Source: Nicotiana tabacum (Eukaryota > Streptophyta > Magnoliopsida > Solanales > Solanaceae). From it: a stretch of 64,000 bases of DNA. The notes under the pieces are model-generated. The model did no database searches. It had not been told where the DNA came from and saw only the letters and a list, made by a program, of their open reading frames with translations. The stretch spans positions 70,424,153-70,488,152 of the forward strand of contig NC_134081.1 in NCBI RefSeq assembly GCF_000715075.1, written 5' to 3'. Below are positions 10,915-22,168 of the stretch, piece by piece (the first letter of the stretch is position 1; each line of letters opens with the position of its first letter). Both the position numbers and the translations under genes were made by a program.

Positions 10915-13900
10915 CTTTCTACCTTGTTCAGAGAATCAAGACGCCTGGAAAATCCATCGGCCAACACCAGAAAAGCAAATAGGCATGCCAAATTAGCAAA
11001 TGTCAAATGCCAAGGTGGATGGTGAGAATTTTTGTTATGGTCACTGAAATTACAGTTTATCGCAATAGAGCCGAAAAACTCGTAATTTATCTGTCTTTAT
11101 GTGCCCCCCAAAAAATATTAAGTTGGATGAGCATTTGACATAACCCATCTTGACTATTTGATAAATTGAAGAGTGCTATCTATTCTTTGTAGTCTGTTTT
11201 TGTCACTTAAAGATGAAGACAGCGTACTATCTTGACTGTTTCAATACTAATCTTGACAGTTGGAGAAATATCAGTTATATTTACATGCAAGACGACAGTC
11301 AACGTGACACAGTTTCGGCCATGATGTAGCACCGTATCCTCATAGTCCTCAATCTTTGACACATCTGGATCGGGATCGGCGGAAACTCACTCGGTTTGCG
11401 TGTCTACCGGGGCACCATACTTACTTTTAGTATTCCAGTTAATTTTGACTATTGTTTGTATATAAGACGAAAGAGGACATTCATCTGCGATTTATCCTTC
11501 AAAGATGCTATTCATGACATCTACAATTTTGCATTATTTAACAGCTGTATCATCTTTTTATTTATTTATATTTTCCTCTACAAGTTTGACAGAAGTTAAT
11601 TCGTTATTAATTAATTAAGTTGCCTGTTTAACCATACGGTCTATAAAGCTTTTGTTAATCAATTAATCTGATCTATTATTATTACCTAAAAGAATAATAC
11701 TGATATACTAATTTCAAAATTTGACACGCATAAAACATCTAGTATCCTACTGAAAAGAAATACAGATGATTTGAAAGGGAGAGGAGCATCTTCAAAGAAA
11801 AGAAAATAAAAACAAATCATTTACCAAAGAGTCGCAGCCTGACGTCAAAAGATATGGTTGGCTGGTACTCAATTTAATGCAACTGCACTTACAGAAAATA
11901 TCCAGGTGATTTAAACTATGATGTATTGTTCATATCTGTTGTAGACATAAAATAAATAAATTTAATAAGTAGAAATCTCAGTAGCATCTATCATTTTGTA
12001 AAAAACTCCGCATAATTGGTCCAAAATATAGGATCAAACCGCACGTAGTTACAAGATTTAACCGGTAACGTATTGAAACTTTATTTCCATCCAACAGATG
12101 ATATACAATTTTAAAATCATTTGGGCGAAGTTAGACAAATTAACAGTGTCATGACCAAGGGCGTACCTAGTGTACTCATAACTATTTAATTGAACTGATA
12201 ACTTTCGACGTTGAGTAAATATCTATATGTAATAATGCATAAAATTATAAGAATAATAAATATGAGCTCATAACTTTAAAAATATAATGAGTTCAATTCT
12301 AAAACCCTTAAAAGAAGAACTCATAAAGTTTAAATTATGAATCCGAACTAGGACACGGCGACCGGACAAGCATGAGCATGCCAAGAAAATTCAAATACAT
12401 CTATTGTCGTATAGTGAATAGACATAATCTCACACCACAACATGTGGTTCTGGGCAGTAGCATACACAGAAAATTTTGTAAGCAGTGTCACCATTTGAAA
12501 AAAAATAAAAAATGAATAAAGTACTATAACGATAAGCGGTGTTACTTTTATATTTTTACCTAATATTTTTATTTTTCTTATTATCTAACATATATTTTCA
12601 GTAAAAAAAAATTACAAAACGATGTCATGTGACAGCTTGGTGCAAGGCGCCTATGCCCCTGGTTTTGGGACATGGAACCATACGGTTCCCCCCAAAACAT
12701 ACTTATATCGTTAATATCACCAAATACGGACCTTTGGGCTTAATCAACCATCATATGGAACATCATATCATTTAATTTGCATCTCATTATAGAAGTATTA
12801 ATTATTTGAGTCAAATAGTATCATGAAATTCATAAATAATGCGTTCATTACCATATGTACGAGTTCACTAAGCATCACTTTAAATATTCATTTATGCACT
12901 TCAAAACACTTACATGCATAATTTCAGGAAAATCACTTTAAAAGGTCAGGTTCTTACCTTAATATTAAGTCCAGAGCCTAGAGACTTGGCGCAATATTTC
13001 GAATGTGCTACTACCGTGGTGAACTGGTTCCCTGATCAACGTAATGTCCTGATTGTGTCTTGCGAAATATATAGGAGATATATAACTTAAAATCAGTAAC
13101 TTTGGATAAATTTAGGCCACAAACAAGTCATATATATTGTTGAAGGTCAAGGAATTAATTCTTTAGTAGTATAATTTTCGGTCCATTAATGGTCCCTAAA
13201 TAAGAAATCTATCCTATGAACTACTTATGAAGTATATGTATGCTGCTTCCTAGTTATATTAGTAGAGCATGCCTTAAGATTTGGAGCAAAGCCAGTTGAA
13301 TCACTTCTTACAGAAACTGTGACGAACATACGTTGTTGGAAGATGAGTCAATTGAATTTGCTTTAGCGCGAAAGACTCTTTTATTTTCAAATTAAAATTT
13401 AATTATGTGAGTAAACATAAAATTTGTAAATAATATTAAAACTGAACCATTTAAAATACAGAGAGTAACAGATCAGCAGCTAAGTGTGTTAAAAAATTTA
13501 ACCGAGTTCACAAGTTTAAACCCTTCAAGAAGCATGTTTTGCACTTGTTTTCAACCGAGGTTGTTGCTAAATACAACTCAAATTTAACTCACACCTTTGT
13601 TGCTCCTTGAATTCACGCCTCAACATGAGGTTCATTCTCTTTACATTACTTTGTTACTATATTTTTTTATTATTATTTTGTTTATTCTAGTAATAAGATT
13701 TGTAATTTGTCTTTTAATTTTCTGGTATTTACGTTTTCTTCGAAATTTAATTTGTTGTTTTGTTTTAGCACAATTTCTTTAACAATTAAAGGTTAGTTTG
13801 TTGTCTTTGTATATCGTTTTTACAATCAATTGTTTATTTTTATTTTATTTGTGTTTCAAGTTGTTTCTGCAGATCAGTATTTATTAGTTACGATCGCGGT

Positions 13901-14110
13901 TAAAGTATGTATTTTAAGAATTGAAGTTTTAGAGCGCAAATAATATTTAAACGCGTATAAAGATTGAAACTACTCTGTAAAATATATTTCTAGATCGCTC
14001 CAAGATTGGGGTCTTCATGGTATAAATGCCTAATATTGTCCCTACATCAAATGCAAGCATCACTTACATTGCATATATATCATATATGCATGGTCAGTAC
14101 GTATCATATT
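10915..14110. other. Gene-less intergenic stretch between LINE and ELO gene
   Basis: No domain or splice pattern is visible. Short frames at 11396-11599 and 13597-13782 are low-complexity, AT-rich and hydrophobic by composition, and are not called. About 12150-12360 and 12470-12660 resemble degenerate Solanaceae MITE or SINE-like repeats (the blocks AATGAGTTCAATTCTAAAAC and GTGTCACC...GTGTTACTTTTA, and the end CGCCTATGCCCCTG), but no termini or target duplications could be defined. Confidence 0.45.
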
Positions 14111-14119
14111 TTTGTCAGC

Positions 14120-14128
14120 TATATATAC
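14120..14128 (+). promoter_or_regulatory. TATA box of the ELO gene
   Basis: CTATATATA lies 50-59 bp upstream of the first ATG. Transcription would start about 30 bp downstream, near 14150-14155, giving a short 5' leader of about 25-35 bases. It is the best match close to the gene, but the surroundings are AT-rich (another TATATATCATATAT stretch lies at about 14073-14090). Confidence 0.5.
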
Positions 14129-14178
14129 AAGTCAATTACTCTTGAATATATCCACTGCTTGACCTAATTCATATCTCC

Positions 14179-15039
14179 ATGAAAATGGAGACTCTATATT
14201 CAAGCACACACTACTGGCTAGTTGAACACCCAAGCATCAGCCAGTTCGAATGGAATTATGGCTACACTTTAGGTTCCTCCCTACTTTTCCCTACAGTTTC
14301 AGTCTTTATCTACTTGTCTCTCACTCTATTAGCTCTTCGCTTCTCGCCATTCCTTCCCACCTTCTCCGCCACCGCCCTCCACCGCATCACTACTGTGCAC
14401 AGCCTCCTTCTCTGCCTCCTCTCTCTAATCATGGCCGTCGGCTGCACCCTCTCCGTCATTCACCAGATGCCACGTCATGATTGGAAATGGATAGTCTGCT
14501 TCCCTACCAATCATACTCTTCCACGTGGACCTTTGTACTTCTGGGCTAAATTCTTTTACCTTTCCAAGATTCTTGAATTCATAGACACCCTTTTAATCAT
14601 CCTCAGTAATTCTCGATCACGAAGGCTCACGTTCCTCCACGTGTACCACCATGCTACGGTGCCTGTTATCTGTTACATCACACTATCTAGTGCGAATTCA
14701 CAGTCGATGATCCATGTTGCGGTGATTACAAATTCTTCGGTTCATGTTATAATGTACGCTTATTACTTCCTTTGTGCAATGGGAAAGAGGCCACGGTGGA
14801 AGAGGTTGGTCACCAACTGCCAAATTTTTCAATTCATCCTTAACTTCCTATGTGGAGTGGCAACAATCTATTATCACCTCACAACTGAGATTGGGTGCTC
14901 TGGCGTTGGAATTTTGTGCTTTAATATGATCTTTAATACCTCACTTTTGCTACTTTTTCTTGACTTTCGTTCCAAGAACTATACCAACAACATGATCATC
15001 AAAGAGCGCGCTGATAACCAGAAAAAATCCGTTTATTAG
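14179..15039 (+). CDS. ELO-type very-long-chain fatty acid elongase (GNS1/SUR4 family, HOS3-like)
   Basis: Intronless 286-residue protein, a normal length for plant ELO-like proteins such as Arabidopsis HOS3. ELO proteins are ER membrane condensing enzymes that join malonyl-CoA to a long-chain acyl-CoA to start each cycle of very-long-chain fatty acid elongation. All family motifs are present: KxxExxDT (KILEFIDT, 130-137), the histidine box HxxHH (HVYHH, 154-158), HxxMYxYY (189-196) and TxxQxxQ (TNCQIFQ, 212-218). Several hydrophobic segments are evident (about 38-56, 74-96, 178-200, 216-232 and 242-262). The C-terminus ends KKSVY, close to but not a canonical KKxx retrieval signal. Two in-frame ATGs lie six bases apart; the second (14185) has A at -3 and G at +4 and is the better context, so the protein may start as METL. 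It is the only intact host gene in the window. Substrate length is not predictable from sequence. Confidence 0.93.
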   Translation: MKMETLYSSTHYWLVEHPSISQFEWNYGYTLGSSLLFPTVSVFIYLSLTLLALRFSPFLPTFSATALHRITTVHSLLLCLLSLIMAVGCTLSVIHQMPRHDWKWIVCFPTNHTLPRGPLYFWAKFFYLSKILEFIDTLLIILSNSRSRRLTFLHVYHHATVPVICYITLSSANSQSMIHVAVITNSSVHVIMYAYYFLCAMGKRPRWKRLVTNCQIFQFILNFLCGVATIYYHLTTEIGCSGVGILCFNMIFNTSLLLLFLDFRSKNYTNNMIIKERADNQKKSVY

Positions 15040-15456
15040 CTTCTACCTAGCGTCCCTTTTCCGTTGCTTTCATATAGTAGTACTATGGTTTATTTAGTTT
15101 CTACATGCTTATGTAATACTAAACATCGTTACATCTGTATTTTAGTAAAATTAGGGGTTGTTTGGTTTACATACTATTTATGATGAGATTAGATATTGAT
15201 ATGCCGTGAATAATAATGTAAGAATTCTTATGCAGATATTGCTTACTTTAGAATTTTTGTTTTAAAATTTTAATTACTTTAAACCATGGTACTGTATCTT
15301 TTGTTTTAAAAAAGATTACTTTTATCTAGTTATTGTTAATACATGCATATATTCTTATTTCACATTCTCCAGGATTAAAATAAATAATACACATGCATAA
15401 CTTATTTATGCAAATATTAGCAATGCGAAATTTAATGAGACCAACCAATGTTGTAT
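15040..15456. other. Downstream region of the ELO gene
   Basis: AT-rich sequence that should contain the ELO 3' UTR; several poly(A)-signal-like TGTAAT/AATAAT words occur (for example near 15113-15118 and 15210), none distinctive. No gene is seen. Confidence 0.5.
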
Positions 15457-15465
15457 TAAGTTATA

Positions 15466-15844
15466 GTGGAAATGACACTAGGTAGCCACTTTTAAGCATG
15501 CTGTTTAAAATATATTCACAGTTACAATGTATTTAAAGATTAGTCAATTTCGCTCAAATTTTAGGACACGATGTCTTAGAGTTTAAACCTCAAAGTTCAA
15601 ACTTCAGGACATCGTGTCTTAAAATTCGAAAATTGTGTCCAGAGGTTCGAATCTTATGTCTTGAATTTTAAATTAATAGTTCAGAAATTCAGGACAAAGT
15701 GTCCTGAATTTCAAATTAGCAGCTCAAAAATTTAGAATATTTAGTCTTGAAGTTTGGGTGAATTAGCTAATCTTTAAATACGTTGTAAATGATAGATATA
15801 TTTTAAATAGCGAACTTAAAAGTGGCTATTACTGCACTTCGCCC
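15466..15844. mobile_element. Mutator-like MITE (long TIRs, 9-bp TSD)
   Basis: The first about 75 bases (GTAGCCACTTTTAAGC, later TTTAAAATATAT, later GTATTTAAAGATTAG) reappear in inverted form at the right end, giving long imperfect terminal inverted repeats. Nine bases are duplicated at the ends: TAAGTTATA (15457-15465) and TAAGTTGTA (15845-15853), one mismatch. A 9-bp duplication with long inverted repeats points to the Mutator superfamily. The 379-bp element encodes nothing. Its interior holds GACACGATGTC (15565-15575) and its exact reverse complement GACATCGTGTC (15608-15618). Confidence 0.82.
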
Positions 15845-15853
15845 TAAGTTGTA

Positions 15854-16569
15854 CAACAGTTCTCTAATTTTCATGTATAACCAACCAATGGTGAGTATAA
15901 TTTATCGGAAATTGTAAGTTAAAATTATTTTTGTTAATGCGGTGAACCAAATCTGAACTAATAAAATATGAAATAACAAAGGGAATCTAACAGATAACTT
16001 CGTTATTCTTTCTGAAACGTCCCAGAAGGGAACAACTGACTGTTCTGTTGCCAAATCACTATTCAAAACTTCTAGAAATTCCAATGGATATGTACTGACG
16101 GTAGCAGAACCAGAATTTCATTTTTAAACATCGAGCATCCATATCTCAGAAAGTTCTTACACAATATTCATAAATTCACAGCGGAGAGAGCTTTCAGAAA
16201 GACAATTTCAAAGCCAGTACTATACTGAAGAATCATTCCAGAATCAGCAAAATCCTTTTGTCCGCAGTAATTAAAGCCTAACGAATTAAAATTCTGATGA
16301 ACTAGCGGAGTCAACGGTAATAATTTAGTCAGTAAGAAAATTTTAAAGAATAAATTCTCCATAAAAAAGAGGTGAATCATGTATTTTGGCATTAACCATT
16401 AAGAAAATATATAACTTTCACTTATTAAGAACACACAGTAAGCAAATATTCGCGGAAAATAAACGTTTTTAACACTAAGTACAAGGACGGTCGTTAGGCC
16501 TGGCCGCCCGGGCGTTAAGCTGAGCCGAATCGAGCTGCCTACTCCAGTATCAAGCCGGGTCGGGCTTGA
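15854..16569. other. Gene-less stretch between MITE and hAT
   Basis: Nothing coding is seen. The small minus-strand frames at 15902-16084 and 16168-16392 lack domains. A short GC-rich patch (about 16485-16565, rich in GGCC, GGGC and GCCGGG words) stands out from the AT-rich surroundings and is the target into which the hAT element jumped. Confidence 0.5.
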
Positions 16570-16577
16570 GCTAATCC

Positions 16578-17445
16578 TAAGGGTGTCAATAAATATTCAA
16601 AAACCATCTAAATCGATTGAACCGTACCGCACCGAATCGATTTTAGATTTTTATATAAATCTATAACCGTACCAATAATTAGGGTAATTTTTTTTATATA
16701 AAAATAAATCGAAAAAATACCGAATCGTACCGAATAAATTTTACATGTGAAAAATATATTTATCTAGTAAGTTTAAAAATAATAATGCATTAAATTTTTC
16801 TTTGGGCCTTGAAATTATGAAAACTATTACAAGCCAACAAGTAATTAAACTCAAAATACTAATTCCTAAAACCTATTATGCTACTTCTACTTAAATTAAG
16901 TTATTTCAAGTATCTTTATTAGCAAGACACAACGTATTCTAGCGATTATGAGTAGCAAACTACAATGTATTGAATATATTTCCTTTCATATAATTTAGAT
17001 TTATCTTTTTAAATATTTAATCTTCTATAGACTTTATTCTTGAGTCCCAACTTGGTTAATATCTTTCTACTCGTGTGATTTATATTTTTTTTGCCTTTGC
17101 TAGGTTTCTTTTACGTTGTTGTAGAATAGTTGATGGATCTATACTATAGCCATCTTTTATTTTTTTTAATTCATCACCCTTTAAACAGTAAAAATGTCTC
17201 GAGAGGTTTGCTGGGTCCTATAAAAGAACGTGTGTTATTGCATTCTACTTCTACTGGTGAATTTTACATGATATTTAAAAAAATACCAAAAATTAACTTA
17301 ACCGTACCGATACCGAAGAGAAACCGACATGATTGAGACGGTTTCGAAAAGTCTAATTTTGGTTATATATAATAGAATAACTGAAAAATTGATATGGTAT
17401 AAATTTTATAAAATAACCGGTCAAACTGAACCATTGACACCCCTA
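16578..17445. mobile_element. Non-autonomous hAT element with 8-bp TSD
   Basis: The ends TAAGGGTGTCAAT (left) and ATTGACACCCCTA (right) are inverted repeats with one mismatch. The 8-bp duplication GCTAATCC lies directly outside both (16570-16577 and 17446-17453), as expected for hAT. The 868-bp element has no transposase frame. Subterminal sequence is rich in ACCGTACCG-type words on both sides, which resemble the subterminal binding repeats of hAT elements. Confidence 0.88.
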
Positions 17446-17717
17446 GCTAATCCTAACTGAGCTTTTTAATTAGGAAAAAAATAAAGACAATCGGCCGGGA
17501 TCTTCTATTATCAATAGTGTCCTATTTACTGCAAACGAGTCAAAAAATAATTATCGGCAAGAAAAGGAAATCAATTCATGTTCAACCAGTTCCTTTCAAC
17601 CTCCATTGAAGGTCATTAATTCAACATTGAAAGTACAAAATATATTGGTTACACGATGCGTACTTGCCCGTATTACTTATATGGGTGACCCACTTCTACT
17701 TATGTTGATTCCAAAGT

Positions 17718-18382
17718 TGTTGGGCCATGCATATGTTGTCCGGCTAAATGCACAATGGCCTAATCTTATTCTCTTGAGCTTTTCATTCCTATTTGAAATT
17801 GGATTCGATCTTTATTCTTATTTGGAGTTGATTTTGGCTTTTAGAGAAAATACCACTCATTATTTATAAATAAATAGCAACTTTGGAGAATTGTCATTTG
17901 GTATTAATCATTGAAATATTTTAGCACATACGCGAGGTTTTGATAGAGAGTATCCACTAAGAGAGAAGAGAGAAGAAAAAAGAACTTTTTTGCTGAAAAT
18001 TTTATTTCCGACCACAGCTTTAAATTACGTTTTCCTATTCGTTCACTGTTGGATCGGGCTAAAATTTTAACTGAGTGTTCCTAATATTTTGATTTTTGAT
18101 TTGAAGGATGGAGATTAGATGTGGATGTCCGCAGTATCCGATTTCGGTCCTGAACAACAACTTTATTTTTGGGTAATTTATCTTCTTTGTTCAATTGATT
18201 TGTTGTTGCTTTTGTTACCCCATATTTGGCTCTTTTTGTTTGGATAATTTGTAAGACTTTTGTAATCCTCTTTTCGTTAGAATGGATCTTTGTAATCCTG
18301 TAGTTTTTACCTTCAATTCAAAAGGTTTTTTACGTTAAAATTTGATGTTCTTTATCTTTTTTGTCTCTTTCTCGACATAACA
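17718..18382 (+). repeat. Copia 5' LTR
   Basis: It begins TGTTGGGCC and ends CGACATAACA, matching the 3' LTR at 26509-27208 along its length with indels (665 versus 700 bp). A TATTTATAAATA stretch near 17860 is a candidate TATA region in both copies. Confidence 0.88.
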
Positions 18383-18383
18383 G

Positions 18384-18395
18384 TAGTATCAGAGC
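18384..18395 (+). promoter_or_regulatory. Copia primer-binding site (initiator Met-tRNA)
   Basis: TAGTATCAGAGC matches the usual TGGTATCAGAGC complement of the initiator Met-tRNA 3' end at 11 of 12 bases and lies one base after the LTR end. Confidence 0.8.
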
Positions 18396-18423
18396 CTTAG
18401 TTATTTATTCAAAATTTTACGTG

Positions 18424-19139
18424 ATGGGGGCGAATATGATCAAGATGATATATTTAAAGGGAGCAATTATAATATTTGAAAAAGCAAAATAAACGATTTT
18501 GTTTATGCGTGAAGAAGATGCATTTGCTCATTTTTGTAGCTCATAACCTGAGACCATGTCTGATAAAAATTAGGATATAGAAAAACCAGTAAATTTGTGG
18601 ATATATAAGACAATGGGTAAAGATAATATTCATAATCATATACAAATGAGATACATTTGAAATCACTGTGAGAAAAGTGAGAGACATTTTATGCTTTAAA
18701 AATTGGGAACAACAAATTGTTCATACTAAAGCAAATGATGACCTTTGAATACAAGGAGGTTAGTCCTATTCTTGATCATATAAATTATTTTCAGAGTGAC
18801 CTTATTTAGTTGTCGTGAATAAAAGATAATCTTAATGATGAGATACATGGACTTTGACTTCTAATATTCTGCAGATTCTTGAAAAACTCTTCATATTCTT
18901 TTGACAAATTCAGCTCGTGGTGGTAAGGTGATAATGGAATATGCAAAGAATGGTGTGTTGAATGAGAAAATAAGGAAAAAATCTCAGAGTTCATCCTCAT
19001 AGGCGGATGTTTTGGTTATAGAAGACTGGGGGAGAGATAGAACAAGAGGTTTAAGGAATAGAGGTAAAAGCAGAAGTAAGTTAAGGTTCAAATATAAGAA
19101 TTATTTATGCAACCATTATGATAAGAAAGGACACCATAC
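18424..19139 (+). pseudogene. Copia gag remnant
   Basis: ATG at 18424 is followed by a degenerate Copia gag: the start, with a GxNYxIW-like core after a frame change, and at the end a zinc-knuckle half (CNHYDKKGHH, at about 19105-19135). Many stops and frame changes prevent translation. The reading is cut in the middle of the knuckle, where Gypsy reverse transcriptase sequence starts directly (about 19139/19140). Gag would form the virus-like particle and bind the genomic RNA. Confidence 0.7.
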
Positions 19140-20560
19140 CCTATGATCCCAGTTGAGTTGAAAGAATTAAAGGAGCAGCTGTAGGATTTACTTGATAAAG
19201 GATTCATTAGACCGAGTGTCTCGCCTTGGGGTGCACCGGTGTTGTTTGTCAAGAAGAAGGAAGGGACGGTGAGGATGTGTATAGATTATCGCCAGTTGAA
19301 CAAGTTCACTATCAAGAACAAGTATCCTTTGCCGAGGATTGATGACTTATTTGATCAGTTTCAGGGTGCCAAGGTATTTTTCAAGATTGACTTGATATCT
19401 GGATACCATTAGTTGAAGATTAGGGCATCGTATGTCCCTAAGATAGTTTTTCGGACTCGGTATTATCACTATGAGTTCTTGTTGATGTCATTTGGCTTGA
19501 CTAATGTCCCAGTAGCATTTATGGATTTGATGAACCGGGTATTCAAGACCTATTTGGATTCTTTTATGATCGTCTTCATTGATGATATTTTAGTCTAATC
19601 CTGCAGTCGAGAGGAGCATGAGTAACATCTTCGTATCGTATTTCAGACTCAAAAGGATCGTCAGTGATATGCCAAGTTTTCAAAGTGTGAGTTCTGGTTG
19701 AACTCGATTGCCTTTTTGGGCCATGTTGTATCTTCCAAGGGCATTAAAGTGGATTCTAAGAAGATTGAGGTAGTTCAGAACTGCCCTAGGCCTACTTTAG
19801 CTATAGAGATTCAAAGCTTCTTGGGTTTGGCAGGTTATTATCACCCGTTCTTGGAGTCTATCTCAAACCCATTGACCGAGTTGACACGGAAGGGTTCTCT
19901 TTTCAGATGGTCCGATGAGGGTGAGTTGAGCTTTCAAAAGCTCAAGACTGCTTTACCTATAGCCCAATGTTGGTGTTGCCTTCAGGTTCGGGATCTTATA
20001 CAGTGTATTATGATGCTTTATGTATTGGGCTTGGGCGGTATTGATGCAGGATGGTAGGGTGATTGCCTACGCATCTTGGTAGTTGAAGGTTCATGAGAAG
20101 AATTACCCTGTTCATGACTTAGAGATGGCAGTCATTGTTCACGCACTGAAGATTTGGAGGCACTATCTGTACGGCTTTCATTGCGAGGTCTATACTGACC
20201 ATTAGAGTTTCCAGCACCTGTTCAAGAAGAAGGACCTTAATTTGCGGCAGCGGAGATGGTTGGAGTTGCTAAAAGACTATGATATCATCATATATCATTC
20301 GGGGAAGGCCAATTCAATGGTTGATGCATTGAGTAGGAAGGCAAAGAGCATGGGTAGTTTGGCATATTTACCGGTAGCTGAGAGGCCATTAGCCATAGAT
20401 GTGCAGGCTCTGGCTAACCGGTTTGTGAGATTGGATGTTTTGGAGCCCAGCTGGGTTCTCGCTTGCATTGTGGCACAGTTTTCGTTGTTAGAGCATATCA
20501 AGGCTCGCCAGTTTGATGATCCTCACTTGTTGGTGTTAAGGGATACTATGCAGTGAGGTG
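19140..20560 (+). pseudogene. Gypsy reverse transcriptase and RNase H, broken
   Basis: Read in successive frames, the segment shows the RT fingers block ([20 protein letters not shown]), [29 protein letters not shown], and the palm motif FIDD (in VFIDDILV near 19583). The connection block FLGHVVSSKGI follows near 19706. RNase H comes next but is out of frame and broken, with recognisable pieces such as RRWLELLKDYDI near 20258. Stops occur near 19182, 19411, 19598 and 20056. Active protein is excluded. It is typical of the Del/Tekay clade of plant chromoviruses. Confidence 0.82.
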
Positions 20561-20619
20561 GTGCTAAGAAAGTTGTGATTGGTGATGATGGTGTCATGCG
20601 GCTTTAGGGCCGGATTTGT

Positions 20620-21250
20620 GTTCCAAATGTCGATGGGTTGAGAGAGTTGATCCGAATTTGTGGCACAGTCTCCGTTCGCTGATTGGTTGGTTTGAGATGG
20701 AGAGGCTAGGTTGTTGGGCATTGATTTGGTCCGTGACACTATGGAGAAGGTTAAGGTGATTCAGGAACGACTTCGTACAACTCAGTTTAGACAGAAGAGT
20801 TATGCAGACCGGAAGGTTCAGGATGTAGTTTACATGGTGGGTGAGAAGGTTCTTCTCCGTGTGTCGCCTATGAAGGGCGTGATGTGGTTTGAGAAGAAGG
20901 AAAAGTTAAGCCCGAGGTTTATTGGCCATTTGAGATCTTAGATAGAGTTGGGAGGTTGCCTACAGGCTTGCATTGCCTCCTAGCCTATCAGGAGTAAATT
21001 CAGTATTCCATGTTTCCATGTTTCATAAGTACCATGAGGACAAATCGCATGTTCTAGACTTCAACACAGTTCATCTTGATGAAAATTTGGCCTATGAGGA
21101 GGAGCCGGTGGCTATTCTAGCCCGGTAGGTTCGAAAGTTGAGATCTAAGAGTTTTCCTTCTATGAAAGTGCAATGGAGAGGTCAACCAATCTAGGAAGCT
21201 ACGTGGGAGTCCGCATCTGATATGCGGAGTAGATACCCCCACCTTTTCAC
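20620..21250 (+). pseudogene. Gypsy integrase C-terminal part with chromodomain-like tail, broken
   Basis: After the start of the integrase zinc-binding region (DGLRELI near 20635) the catalytic DDE core is missing, and the frame continues with GIDLVRDTMEKVKVIQERL, then YADRKVQDV, then VGEKVLLRVSPMKGVM. The tail PVAILARxVRKLRSKS (about 21108-21150) and EATWESASDMRSRYPHLF (about 21196-21249) is the C-terminal chromodomain-like region of Tekay/Del elements, thought to steer insertion to heterochromatin. Several stops are present. Confidence 0.78.
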
Positions 21251-21273
21251 CAGTACAAGTAATTTTCTATATT

Positions 21274-21308
21274 CGTTCGAGGACGAACGTTTTTTTAGGG
21301 GTGGAGAA
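21274..21308 (+). promoter_or_regulatory. 3' end of pol and polypurine tract of the nested Gypsy
   Basis: A palindromic stretch CGTTCG...CGAACG (21274-21289) at the end of pol is followed by the purine-rich GGGGTGGAGAA (21298-21308) directly before the LTR start, as expected for the plus-strand priming site. Confidence 0.65.
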
Positions 21309-22168
21309 TATAACGATCCGATAGGTCGTTTTGAGAAGTAGCCATTATTTTCGTGTTCCGAGACCTCTATTAGCATCGTTTGATGTTTCTTGATTTGCAT
21401 GCTTAGTCCGTATTGTTTTCCAAAAAGTTTTTGATTAAGAAATTTTAAGAAAAAATGATTTTTAACTTAAAATGACACTTGAGTTGACTAAGGTCAACAT
21501 TTTGGGTAAACTATCCCGGATTGGTATTTTGATGATTCCAGTAGGTTCGTATTATGATTTTGGACTTGGGCGTATGCCCGAAACTGAATTCAGAGGTCCC
21601 TAGGTTGATTTGACTTGTTTTGCCGAAAGTTAGCAATTTGAATGTTTGAAAATTTCCTAGGTTTGACCATAGGTTGACTTTATGGATATCGGGTTTGGAT
21701 TTTGGTTTTGAAACTTGGAATAGATCCGTTTGTTATTTGAAACTTGTCTACAAAATTTGGTGCAATTTGGAGTTGGTTTGATAGGATTCAAACGTTTGGT
21801 TGTGATTCTAGAGGTTCTTGAGTTTTCTTTTGAGTTTCATGCATTTTGATGTCCGATTCATAATTCTAGATGTTATTTTAGTATTTTGATCATGCGAGCG
21901 AGTTAGTATGATATTTTTAGACTTGTGTGGATATTTGGTTTGGAGCCCCGAGGGCTCGGGGTGAGTTTCAGGCGTGTTTTGGATTGGATTGAACTCATTT
22001 TTGGGTTGCTGGTATGATGTTAGTCCCAGTGATGCATAGCAATTACTATTTATTTAGTTTCAAACAGTTGTACTTTATTTCAGATCGTATTTGCAGTATT
22101 CTAGTTGCTCATACACTTGTGACTCCGGATTTCTGGGAGTAGTTTAGCACCACGTTATTTATATTAAT
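21309..22168 (+). repeat. Gypsy 3' LTR, left part (interrupted)
   Basis: It starts TATAACGATCC (decayed TGTAACG). It is related along most of its length to the truncated LTR at 38225-41102 but lacks the middle part of that LTR (the join is near 22000-22025). It is cut at 22168 by a solo LTR and resumes after 24792. Confidence 0.72.

Noticed and set aside
14250..14480. 76-codon frame inside the ELO gene
   Set aside because: Shadow frame of the intact 286-codon elongase; no domain of its own.
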